The notes under the pieces: model-generated
What the model saw: the letters and a program-made list of their open reading frames with translations, nothing else
The model's database searches: none
Told to the model about the DNA's origin: nothing
In this document: positions 27,174 to 35,081 of the stretch, in pieces
How the letters are laid out: every line of letters begins with the position of its first letter
Position numbering within the stretch: position 1 is the stretch's first letter
Position numbers and translations under genes: made by a program
NCBI GenBank assembly: GCA_930633525.1
Contig: CAKNFP010000002.1
Coordinates: 558,001 to 622,000 of the forward strand
DNA from: Hyphomicrobiales bacterium
GTDB taxonomy: Bacteria; Pseudomonadota; Alphaproteobacteria; Rhizobiales; Beijerinckiaceae
Length of the DNA stretch: 64,000 nucleotides
Reading direction: 5' to 3'

Positions 27174-27931
27174 ACTACTATGCCATTCGCTCAATCTATA
27201 AGTTCGAAATGGCCCGCGCCTGGCGGACATTGCTGCAGAGCATCATCGCTCCTGTGATTTCGACATCGCTCTACTTCATCGTCTTCGGCGCTGCAATCGG
27301 CAGCCACATGCGGGAAATCGATGGCGTGAGCTACGGCGCTTTCATCGTGCCGGGCCTCATCATGCTGTCGCTGCTCACGCAGAGCGTCTCAAACGCCTCC
27401 TTCGCCATCTATTTCCCAAAGTTCACGGGCACCATCTACGAGCTTCTGTCCGCGCCCGTCTCGCCGCTGGAAATCGTTGTCAGCTATGTCGGCGCGGCCG
27501 CTACCAAATCCGTCATTCTCGGATTGATCATCCTTGCGACAGCCTATCTCTTCGTGCCGCTCAGGGTGGAGCATCCGGTCTGGATGGTGCTGTTCCTCAT
27601 TCTCACCGCCATCACCTTCAGCCTGCTCGGCTTCATCATCGGCATATGGGCCGACGGTTTCGAGAAGCTGCAGCTGGTGCCGCTTCTCGTCGTCACACCG
27701 CTCACCTTCCTAGGCGGCAGCTTCTATTCCATCAACATGCTGCCGCCCTTCTGGCAGACGGTGGCGCTGTTCAACCCCGTCGTCTATCTCGTCAGCGGCT
27801 TCCGCTGGAGCTTCTTCGGGGTGTCGGATGTCGGCGTGGGGATCAGCCTCGGCATGATCGTCGTCTTTCTCCTGCTCTGCCTCGGCGTCGTCACCTGGAT
27901 CTTCAAGACCGGCTACCGGCTGAAAAGCTGA
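27170..27931 (+). CDS. ABC-2 type exporter permease (YadH-like)
   Basis: Membrane subunit of the ABC-2 exporter, 253 residues, with six predicted membrane segments. The YadH/NodJ-like signature [21 protein letters not shown] lies near residue 62, [27 protein letters not shown] near 83, and [36 protein letters not shown] in the last third. It starts within the ATPase gene (ATGA overlap). Related pairs export lipids, polysaccharide parts or drugs; nothing nearby narrows this down. Confidence 0.9.
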   Translation: MNYYAIRSIYKFEMARAWRTLLQSIIAPVISTSLYFIVFGAAIGSHMREIDGVSYGAFIVPGLIMLSLLTQSVSNASFAIYFPKFTGTIYELLSAPVSPLEIVVSYVGAAATKSVILGLIILATAYLFVPLRVEHPVWMVLFLILTAITFSLLGFIIGIWADGFEKLQLVPLLVVTPLTFLGGSFYSINMLPPFWQTVALFNPVVYLVSGFRWSFFGVSDVGVGISLGMIVVFLLLCLGVVTWIFKTGYRLKS

Positions 27932-28027
27932 CCCAAGCGCGCCGCGGCCCCAAGGCCGGGCCGCCACTCCGGTGAGAACAGGGCCATCGACCGCGGACTG
28001 GCTCCGACAAAACAGACGAGCGAATTT

Positions 28028-28084
28028 ATCGACTTGGATTGAAATCGACTTGGATGGAAACAGCGGATTCCATCCAAGTCGATT
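28028..28084. repeat. Tandem 16-mer joined to a perfect 17-bp inverted repeat
   Basis: Two adjacent copies of ATCGACTTGGATtGAA/ATCGACTTGGATgGAA (28028-28043 and 28044-28059, one mismatch) are followed by an 8-base loop and a perfect inverted copy TTCCATCCAAGTCGATT (28068-28084) pairing with 28043-28059. It lies between two converging genes, 3 bases before the GGDEF gene stop. The sequence resembles a dispersed REP-like element more than a simple terminator, although it could serve as one. Confidence 0.75.
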
Positions 28085-28087
28085 GCT

Positions 28088-29590
28088 TTAACGCCCCATG
28101 TTCGAGCGGCCGCGACGGCGGTCGTTCTGCGCATTGGCATAGTAAGCGCGCTTGGCTTTGAGCATCAGCATGTCCGCTCGGCTGACGACGGCCTCAAGCC
28201 TCTCATCCGCCTGGCTGGTGGCGAAGCCGATTGAGAGGGTCAGGGGCAAGCCGGAATAGAACTGGTTGTTGAGATCGACCAGATTCTCAAGCTCCAGCAT
28301 CACGGACTCGCCTTCCTCCTCTTCGACGCCCGGCATGAGCACGGCAAACTCATCGCCGCCGATGCGGGCCACATGGTGCGGCTTTTCAACAAGCTTGCCG
28401 AGCACCTCGCCTGCACGGCGCAATAACCCGTCCCCAGCCGCATGGCCGAGCTGGTCGTTCACCCGCTTCAGACCATTGAGATCGGCCATGATGATTGTCA
28501 CCGGCCGCGGGCCGCGCCGCTCAAGCCTGTTCAACTCTTCCACGAAGAAGGATCGGTTGTAGAGCTTGGTCAGCACATCATGCTTGCCCAGATATTCGAG
28601 ATAAGCCTCCGCCTTCTTGCGGGCGCTGATATCGGTGAGGGCGATTTGAACGAGCGACCAGTCTTTCTCGAAGCCCGGCAAGACGGAGAATTGCATGAGC
28701 AGGGTCAGTTCCCTGCCATCCAGGTCGTAATTCACAACTTCGCGCTGCTGGAAAAGCTGGTCGTTCCAAAGGTCGATCAGTTGCTCCTTGAAATGATGCT
28801 CCATCCCGTCGCGAAAAACATCGGCCAACCGGTGCAGCAGCGTCGCCTTGTCCGGCGCGCGGAACAGCTCAAGCGTATGCTGGTTGACGTCCAGCACACG
28901 GATTTCACTCATGCAGCGCGAAATGAATTCCGGATGGACATCGATGAAGACACGAAAATCGATGATCCCGCGGTCCCGGACCTCATCGATCAGATGCTTG
29001 ATGCTCGAAAAATCCTCGACCCATAACGAGACGGGCGAATGCTCGAACAGGCCACGGGCATATTCCTCTGCAACCAGAATGCGACGCCGCGCCTGCTCAC
29101 GTTCCGAGACATCCTCGATGGAAACGAGGACACGCTCCCAACTTTCCTCGTGGCCTGGAAGGATGACACCATTGAGCTGGATATCCAGGCGCTTGCCGGA
29201 CAGGGTGTAGTTCACCGTGTTGCTCGAAAAGCGGGTGTTCCCCTCCCACATCGTGACCAGTTCATCGATATGGATCGTCAACATGTCATCGCGGAAGACC
29301 AGGCCCAGGTTATCGACGAGATGCCCTACATCGCGCGCCTCGAACAGCGACAACGTCTTGCGATTGACCTTGACGATCCGAATAGAGCCGGAGCACTGCC
29401 TGACCCGGTCGAGATCCGCCAGCAGATAGGTGCGGAGATCGGTGACGCCCGCCCCTCGCCATGTATCAAAAATACGCCGGAGCCCGCTATAGTCTTCGAG
29501 CCACAGCGAGACGGGCGCAAGCTCGAACATCTGGCTGTCATCATTTCCCGCGCCTGGAGCGCTGGAACACAGGGCCTCAGGTTGGTGCAT
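28088..29590 (-). CDS. Diguanylate cyclase with tandem PAS domains (PAS-PAS-GGDEF)
   Basis: Cytoplasmic signalling protein, 500 residues. Two homologous sensory units occur, beginning with APVSLWLEDYSGLRRIFD (about residue 26) and SPVSLWVEDFSSIKHLID (about 187), each ending in a PAC-like segment (SIEDVSEREQARRRI, ALTDISARKKAEAYLEYL). The GGDEF domain starts near residue 350 (HDVLTKLYNRSFF) and has an intact GGDEF motif at 411-415, so c-di-GMP synthesis is expected. The RxxD inhibitory site expected five residues before it reads KPHH, so product feedback is probably absent. Monocistronic and divergent from the oxidoreductase gene. Signal unknown. Confidence 0.9.
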   Translation of the reverse strand: MHQPEALCSSAPGAGNDDSQMFELAPVSLWLEDYSGLRRIFDTWRGAGVTDLRTYLLADLDRVRQCSGSIRIVKVNRKTLSLFEARDVGHLVDNLGLVFRDDMLTIHIDELVTMWEGNTRFSSNTVNYTLSGKRLDIQLNGVILPGHEESWERVLVSIEDVSEREQARRRILVAEEYARGLFEHSPVSLWVEDFSSIKHLIDEVRDRGIIDFRVFIDVHPEFISRCMSEIRVLDVNQHTLELFRAPDKATLLHRLADVFRDGMEHHFKEQLIDLWNDQLFQQREVVNYDLDGRELTLLMQFSVLPGFEKDWSLVQIALTDISARKKAEAYLEYLGKHDVLTKLYNRSFFVEELNRLERRGPRPVTIIMADLNGLKRVNDQLGHAAGDGLLRRAGEVLGKLVEKPHHVARIGGDEFAVLMPGVEEEEGESVMLELENLVDLNNQFYSGLPLTLSIGFATSQADERLEAVVSRADMLMLKAKRAYYANAQNDRRRGRSNMGR

Positions 29591-29918
29591 CGGATACCAT
29601 ACCCTGGTAAAGGCGGCCTCCTACAAGGCGGCCCACGCAAAGACTGATAAGATCGGTCCCTTTTGCCAGCAAGCTCCATCCTTCGGCAAGCCTTCGTTAA
29701 CCATAATTTTCTCGCCCAGGGACCCCTCCGGATCATATCGCTCGCCGAGATTGGAAGCGAACGCACTGATCTTTGTCAAAAAACTCTCAAAGTTTGAAGG
29801 CGGGGCGTGCGATAGCGAGGGATGGAGCGTTAAACTGCAACGCACCGTCGAGACTGTTTATGCCACTAGAAATCTGTGCAGAGTCGCGCCGCGACCCGAT
29901 AAGCAGGAAGGCTAACAC
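29591..29918. other. Divergent intergenic region, 328 bases
   Basis: Separates the GGDEF gene (minus) from the LhgO-like gene (plus) and must carry both promoters. I see no open frame with coding character, no strong dyad and no clear -10/-35 pair. An AGGAAGG ribosome site precedes the GTG at 29919. Confidence 0.5.
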
Positions 29919-31028
29919 GTGGAAGAGGTTGATGTCGTCGTCATTGGCGCCGGTGTGGTCGGGCTTGCCATCGCGCGCCGGCTGGCCCTCGCGGGGAGAG
30001 ACGTTCTTGTTCTGGAGGCAGCGGGGTCCATCGGCACGGAGACATCCGCCCGCAACAGCGAGGTTATCCACGCCGGCATCTACTATCCCCATGGCAGCCT
30101 GATGGCGCGACTGTGCGTGGAGGGACGTCGAGCACTCTACACCTATTGCACGGAGCGCGGCCTTCCGCACAGAGCCTGCGCCAAGCTGATCGTCGCGACC
30201 GACCCTGCAGAGCGCGAGCGGCTTGCCGGCATCGCTGCCCACGCGGAGGGCAACGGCGTGGAAGGCCTGCGCTTCCTTTCAGCCGCCGAGGCCCGCGCGC
30301 TGGAACCGGCGCTTCACTGCACGGCAGCGCTTCTCTCGCCGGCGACAGGCATCATCGACAGCCACGCCTATATGCTGTCGCTGCAGGGCGACGCGGAAAA
30401 CGCCGGTGCGAGCTTTGCCTTTCATTGCCGCGTCCTGAATGGACGCGTGGCCGAGGGCGGCATCATCCTAACGGCCCAGGACGGGAGCGCCACATCGCTT
30501 CGTGCCCGGACCGTGATCAACGCAGCCGGGCTCCATGCCCCCGCCGTCGCCCACGCCATCGCCGGCATACCCCGGGAAAGGGTGCCGCAAGCCTATTTCG
30601 CCAAGGGCAATTATTTCGGCCTGAGCACGCGCGCGCCCTTCTCACATCTCATCTACCCCGTGCCGGTGTCGGGCGGCCTCGGCACGCACCTCACGTTGGA
30701 TCTCGCGGGTCGAGCCCGTTTCGGGCCGGACGTGGAATGGATCGACCAGGTGGACTACGCCGTGGATCCCGCGCGAGCAGCCTCGTTCTATGGTGCGATC
30801 CGGCGCTATTGGCCAGACCTCCCGGATGGCGTGCTCCAGCCCGATTATTCCGGCATCCGCCCCAAGATCGCGCCGGCAAGCGCTGGCACCCAGGACTTTC
30901 GCATCGAGGGGCCAAAGACCCACGGGGTCGCCGGCCTCGTGAACCTGTTCGGCATCGAGTCGCCGGGCCTCACCTCCTCCCTCGCCATTGCCGAGCTTGT
31001 CGCGGGTCTTGCGGGGAGCCCCAGCTGA
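29919..31028 (+). CDS. FAD-dependent oxidoreductase, L-2-hydroxyglutarate dehydrogenase (LhgO)-like
   Basis: DAO-type flavoprotein, 369 residues, starting at GTG with AGGAAGG upstream. The dinucleotide-binding fold [18 protein letters not shown] opens the protein. [26 protein letters not shown], the region that sits near the flavin in LhgO/YgaF proteins, lies near residue 46, and the C-terminal [26 protein letters not shown] completes the FAD site. Members oxidise L-2-hydroxyglutarate to 2-oxoglutarate and pass electrons to the quinone pool; the substrate could also be another 2-hydroxy acid. It converges on the peptide-importer operon with 6 bases between stops. Confidence 0.85.
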   Translation: MEEVDVVVIGAGVVGLAIARRLALAGRDVLVLEAAGSIGTETSARNSEVIHAGIYYPHGSLMARLCVEGRRALYTYCTERGLPHRACAKLIVATDPAERERLAGIAAHAEGNGVEGLRFLSAAEARALEPALHCTAALLSPATGIIDSHAYMLSLQGDAENAGASFAFHCRVLNGRVAEGGIILTAQDGSATSLRARTVINAAGLHAPAVAHAIAGIPRERVPQAYFAKGNYFGLSTRAPFSHLIYPVPVSGGLGTHLTLDLAGRARFGPDVEWIDQVDYAVDPARAASFYGAIRRYWPDLPDGVLQPDYSGIRPKIAPASAGTQDFRIEGPKTHGVAGLVNLFGIESPGLTSSLAIAELVAGLAGSPS

Positions 31029-31034
31029 AAGCGT

Positions 31035-31865
31035 CTATGGCGCCTTGTCGCTGGGATCGAGCATGTCGCGGAGGCCGTCGCCAAACAGGCTGAACCCGAG
31101 GACAGCGGTCGCGATGGCGAGCCCAGGAGCAAGGGCGAGCCATGGTGCAACCTCCAGATAAGTCTGGGCCTCGGCCAGCATGCGTCCCCAGGTGGGCGCC
31201 GGGGGGGCAAGACCGAGACCAAGGAAACTGAGGCCCGCCTCGGTCAAGATGGCGAGCCCGAGTTGAATCATGACCTGCACCACGATCTGTCCAGCGGTGT
31301 TGGGCAGCACATGTGCGACCATGATCCCGCCCTCGCCACGGCCAATGCTCCGTGCCGCCAGCACATAATCGCGCGACTGGACCTGCATGGCGACACCGCG
31401 CGTCAGCCGCGCGAAGACCGGAACCATAAAGACCGCAATGGCAATGATGGCGCTCGTTGCGCCGGCGCCCATGAGCACTCCGAGCACCATCGCGGACAGC
31501 ACCGGCGGAAAGGCGAAGATGACATCGCAGGCCCGCATCAGGATGGCTTCGGCAAAGCCGCGCTGGCGAGCCGCCACCAACCCTGTGAGGACGCCGGCGC
31601 TAGCACCGAATGCGACAGCCAATATGGCAATCGACAGCGAATTCCAGGCGCCCGCCATCAGGAGGGAGGCGACATCTCGCCCGAAGTGATCCGTGCCGAG
31701 CCAACCGGCTGTGAGCGGCGGCTTGAGCTTAGACAGAATATTCATGCGCGCGGGGGGCTCAGGTGTCCACACCAGGGACAGAACAGCCACCAAGGCGAAA
31801 AGCGTTATGATCGCCGTGCCAACGGCGAATTTCACGTGTCGCAACCGCACCCGGAGCTTGCTCAT
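31035..31865 (-). CDS. ABC dipeptide/oligopeptide permease, DppC type
   Basis: Permease subunit, 276 residues from the ATG at 31865, which overlaps the upstream permease stop by 4 bases. A DppC layout is visible: a leading TM helix (FAVGTAIITLFALVAVLSL), NILSKLKPPLTAGWLGTDHFGRDVASLLMAGAWNSL with its GTDHFGRD core, and the C-terminal EAGLSFLGLGLAPPAPTWGRML. No ATPase genes are in the cluster. It shares layout, not close sequence, with the DppC subunit at 11847-12752. Confidence 0.92.
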   Translation of the reverse strand: MSKLRVRLRHVKFAVGTAIITLFALVAVLSLVWTPEPPARMNILSKLKPPLTAGWLGTDHFGRDVASLLMAGAWNSLSIAILAVAFGASAGVLTGLVAARQRGFAEAILMRACDVIFAFPPVLSAMVLGVLMGAGATSAIIAIAVFMVPVFARLTRGVAMQVQSRDYVLAARSIGRGEGGIMVAHVLPNTAGQIVVQVMIQLGLAILTEAGLSFLGLGLAPPAPTWGRMLAEAQTYLEVAPWLALAPGLAIATAVLGFSLFGDGLRDMLDPSDKAP

Positions 31866-32812
31866 CGGCGCGCATCCCGGAGGCGTGGATCGAGCAGGAG
31901 GTAACAGAGGTCGACGAGGAAATTCACCACGATGACGAGAGCGGCGAACAGGAGAATGACGGATTGCAGGACGACGAGGTCGCGCTGCGCCACCGCCTGG
32001 AAAGCCAGCCGGCCGAGGCCGGGCAGGCTGAAGACGTTCTCCACCAGCACCGCACCGGCGATCAGAAAGGTGAATTGAAGACCGAGGATGGTAACAATGG
32101 GCACAAGCGCGTTGGGCACGATGTGCCGCCAAAGGATCACGCCCTGCGACAGTCCCTTGGCCCGGGCCGCGCGGACAAAGTCATTCCCCGCGAGTTCCAC
32201 GATCGCGGTGCGAGCAACCCGGGTGAGGATGCCCGCCTGCGGCAGGGCCAGCGCGAAGGCGGGAAGCAGCAGCGCCTTGAGCGCAGACAGGATGCCTACG
32301 CTCCAGCCCGGAAAGCCGCCCGCGGGGAACCAGCCGAGCCATGTGGAGAAGACCAGGATCAGGATCAGGCCGATCCAGAAATTCGGCAGTGTCATCGCCG
32401 CCTGCGCGAAGGCCATGGCGCCATAGTCGAGCGGCTTGTCGCGGCGGGCGCCTGCCACGATGCCAAGCGGCAGGGCCAGTATCATCGCGATGGCGATGGA
32501 CAGAACGGCGAGCGGCAGCGTGACGGCCAAACGCTCCGCGATCAGGCCTGCGACCGGGACGCCATAAGTGATTGATGTGCCGAAGCTGCCGCTCAGCACT
32601 CCTCCGATCCAGGCGAGGTAGCGGGCCGCCGCCGGCTGGTCGAGACCAAGCTCCAGGCGAAGTGCCGCCAGAGTATCCGGTCGGGCGGATGTGCCGAGCA
32701 TGATGGCCGCCGGATCTCCGGGGAGCACATCCGTCACCACGAAAACCAAGATCGAGACAAGCGCCAGCGTCAGCACCAGACCCGCTGCACGTCGGGCGAT
32801 GAGAGAGATCAT
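31862..32812 (-). CDS. ABC dipeptide/oligopeptide permease, DppB type
   Basis: Permease subunit, 316 residues from the ATG at 32812 (MISLIARRAAGLVLTLALV). DppB hallmarks are the first TM helix, VLPGDPAAIMLGTSARPDTLAALR, and VELAGNDFVRAARAKGLSQGVILWRHIVPNALVP near residue 195, recognisable by its FVRAARAKGLS core. It begins 10 bases after the binding-protein gene and overlaps the DppC gene by 4 bases. Confidence 0.92.
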   Translation of the reverse strand: MISLIARRAAGLVLTLALVSILVFVVTDVLPGDPAAIMLGTSARPDTLAALRLELGLDQPAAARYLAWIGGVLSGSFGTSITYGVPVAGLIAERLAVTLPLAVLSIAIAMILALPLGIVAGARRDKPLDYGAMAFAQAAMTLPNFWIGLILILVFSTWLGWFPAGGFPGWSVGILSALKALLLPAFALALPQAGILTRVARTAIVELAGNDFVRAARAKGLSQGVILWRHIVPNALVPIVTILGLQFTFLIAGAVLVENVFSLPGLGRLAFQAVAQRDLVVLQSVILLFAALVIVVNFLVDLCYLLLDPRLRDARR

Positions 32813-32822
32813 CGCGCCACCA

Positions 32823-34337
32823 TCAATCCTCCCAGACAACCTCGGTCAGGTCATTCGACGGGATCGGCTCGTTGGCCCAAAGACCCTTCAACTTCTTGTC
32901 CCAGATACCGAGCTTGGGCATGACAAAGAGAAAAAGGGCGGGCACATCCTCGGCGAGCATGGCCTGCGCCTCACCGTAGAGCTTGAGGCGGCCTTCCTCA
33001 TCGGTCGTCTGCTCGGCGCGCTTGATGGTGTCGTTGAAAGCCGGGTTGCGATAGCCGAAATAGTAGTCCGGCCGCGCGTAGATGCCAATGTCCATCGGCT
33101 CGGCATGCGCCACGATGGTCATATCGAAGTCATGCCCGGTCATGACCTCGCTGACCCATTTGGCCGGAAATTCAGTCGGCACGATGGTCATGGTCACGCC
33201 AATTTCCGCCAACATCGCCTGGATCACCTCGGCCGAGCGTGTCGCGTAGCTCATCTGCGGCACCTTGATGGTGAAGGTGAAGCCATTGGGGTAGCCGGCT
33301 TCGCTCAAGAGGCTGCGCGCCTTGGCCTTGTTGGCTGCATAGACGCCGGTGAGGTCGATGAACCCGGGGTCGTTGGGCGTGTAATGGCTGCCGATCGCCT
33401 GTCCGAGGCCCGACCACGCCCCCTCGATCAGCAAAGGACGATCCACGGCGAGCATCAGGGCCTGCCGCACCCTCTTGTCATCGAATGGCTTGCGCTGGTT
33501 GTTCATGCCGGCGACCACCTTGAGCTCGGTGTTGCCGACGAGGGCGGTGAAGCGTTGGTCCTTCTGGAAGGTGCCGTAGAGCTCGGGGGCGCCGAACTCG
33601 GGAAAGGCATCGACATCGCCGGCCCGCAGCGCGGCGGCCTGGGCCTGGGGATCACCGATGAACCGGAACGTGACGCGCTGGGTCCGTGCCGGCTGGGCCG
33701 CGTTCCAATAATTCGGATTTCGTTCCAGCACGATCCTGTCGCCCTTGGCCCAGCGCACAAACTTGAAGGGGCCGGTTCCGACGGGTTCGGTTTTATTGAC
33801 CTGTGCGGACTTCGGCTCGACCATCACGGATGCCGGCCAGCCCAACCAATAGAGCAGATTGCCCGCCGGCTCCTTGAGCGTGACGACAAGGGTCGCCGGA
33901 TCTTGAGCTGTGACGGTGTCGATCACGCTGAAAAACTGCTTCTGCGGATTGGTGGAATTGGCCCCCCGCGCGCGATCGAGCGCAAATTTCGCCGTCGAGG
34001 CATCAAAAGTCTCGCCGTTATGGAACTTGACGCCCTGGCGCAGCGTGAAGGTGTAGGTCCGGCCATCCTCCGAGACGGTCCAGCGCTCGGCCAGTTGGGG
34101 CTGGATCTTGCCGTCACGGTCGATCCGCACGAGCCCCTGGTAGATATTCTGCCAGGTCACCTGGCCGATAGCCACAGGCGCTGCAGCCGTGGGGTCAAGA
34201 CCCTGGGGCTCAATCGCCATGCCCACCACCACGTCGCTGCGAGCCGCGAATGCCGCGGGGCTCTGGACGGCGCACCAACCGAGCACCAACGCAGCCAGCA
34301 ACACCGGACGCGCGCGATCAAACAGCGGCCCGCTCAT
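32823..34337 (-). CDS. ABC peptide-type substrate-binding protein (family 5)
   Basis: Periplasmic family 5 binding protein, 504 residues from the ATG at 34337, which gives a good signal peptide (VLLAALVLGWCAVQSPAAFAA). Longer in-frame starts up to 34670 add residues with no family match. Family motifs include LAERWTVSEDGRTYTFTLRQGVKFHNGE (core VKFHNGETFDAS) and GTGPFKFVRWAKGDRIVLERN near residue 165, with LYGEAQAMLAEDVPALFLFV near the end. First gene of a three-gene importer operon; ligand unknown. Confidence 0.92.
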   Translation of the reverse strand: MSGPLFDRARPVLLAALVLGWCAVQSPAAFAARSDVVVGMAIEPQGLDPTAAAPVAIGQVTWQNIYQGLVRIDRDGKIQPQLAERWTVSEDGRTYTFTLRQGVKFHNGETFDASTAKFALDRARGANSTNPQKQFFSVIDTVTAQDPATLVVTLKEPAGNLLYWLGWPASVMVEPKSAQVNKTEPVGTGPFKFVRWAKGDRIVLERNPNYWNAAQPARTQRVTFRFIGDPQAQAAALRAGDVDAFPEFGAPELYGTFQKDQRFTALVGNTELKVVAGMNNQRKPFDDKRVRQALMLAVDRPLLIEGAWSGLGQAIGSHYTPNDPGFIDLTGVYAANKAKARSLLSEAGYPNGFTFTIKVPQMSYATRSAEVIQAMLAEIGVTMTIVPTEFPAKWVSEVMTGHDFDMTIVAHAEPMDIGIYARPDYYFGYRNPAFNDTIKRAEQTTDEEGRLKLYGEAQAMLAEDVPALFLFVMPKLGIWDKKLKGLWANEPIPSNDLTEVVWED

Positions 34338-35081
34338 CGCCGGTTCTGTCAAAAGGCCAAGCGCGCGGAGGCCCACGGCGCGGACGCTCCTGGAGACCCA
34401 CGCCGGCCCGCGATCCGTCACGGCTCCCCCACCCCTCGCAAACCCCATGCCTATCTCCACTATCCGTGCCAAAAAAACAGCATCCAGGCTGCGTGACGAC
34501 ATATGCGACCGCGGTTGCTGCAATCGCGAACAGTCGCGGCACGATAGTGAATGGCACAGGCAACGCGCGACAACAATGATCTTGCGGCCCGATCCTTCGA
34601 CGACGGAGAGGGCCATCGATCGCATCCACCTGATGCCGTCGGAAGAGGCAGTTGCACGGAAGATGCGCATCGAAAGGCTATCCCATTAGGTAATGGCCTT
34701 TTCCAAGGGGCTGCTGGCGAAGGAAGCCATTGAGAATTATAGTGTGAATAGCGCTAAACGATTCGCATTTGGCGTCCGCTAAAAATGCGGATGTTGACGC
34801 TAAAGCCCGCACTGGGTGCTACACGCTGACGCGCCCAGGCAACATTCGCTTGTCATCGCTTGTAGTTTGGCATCGAAAACACCAATTCTATAAGCGGAAG
34901 TTTCCGATACGATGTGTGCGCATGCAGCATTGTGATCGAATACAGGCTGGCACATCGGCGCATTGTAGGCGATCCTGCTGTTAAGTGAGCGTCCGTAATA
35001 GCGTTTATTAAGTCGAGCACGTAAACTCTCTGCAACGGCACGCTTTAGGGTTATAATGCTTCGTTAGGGCAAAGGTACACA
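34338..35081. other. Gene-free region, 744 bases, upstream of prkA
   Basis: No convincing gene. The first 350 bases are GC-rich with short frames on both strands and no recognisable protein. From about 34740 to 35070 the base composition shifts to clearly higher AT than anywhere nearby, as expected for a regulatory region. A TATAAT at 35052-35057 lies 25 bases before the prkA ATG, but the hexamer 17 bases upstream (TCTGCA) is a poor -35. I found no GGAAC...CGTT general-stress promoter and no full sigma54 site. Confidence 0.5.

Noticed and set aside
32691..34496. 601-codon open frame on the plus strand
   Set aside because: Antisense to the family 5 binding-protein gene. The product has no fold-like pattern and mirrors the codon use of the real gene.
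34338..34670. Longer N-terminus for the second family 5 binding protein
   Set aside because: The ATG at 34337 gives a proper signal peptide; the extension has no family match and would bury that signal.
34950..34970. Sigma54-like TGGCAC...TTG before prkA
   Set aside because: The GC element is absent at the required spacing (no TTGC after TGGCACN5), so it does not meet the consensus.
35029..35057. Sigma70 promoter for prkA (TATAAT at 35052)
   Set aside because: The -35 hexamer at 17-base spacing is TCTGCA, too poor to call; kept only as a note in the gap entry.
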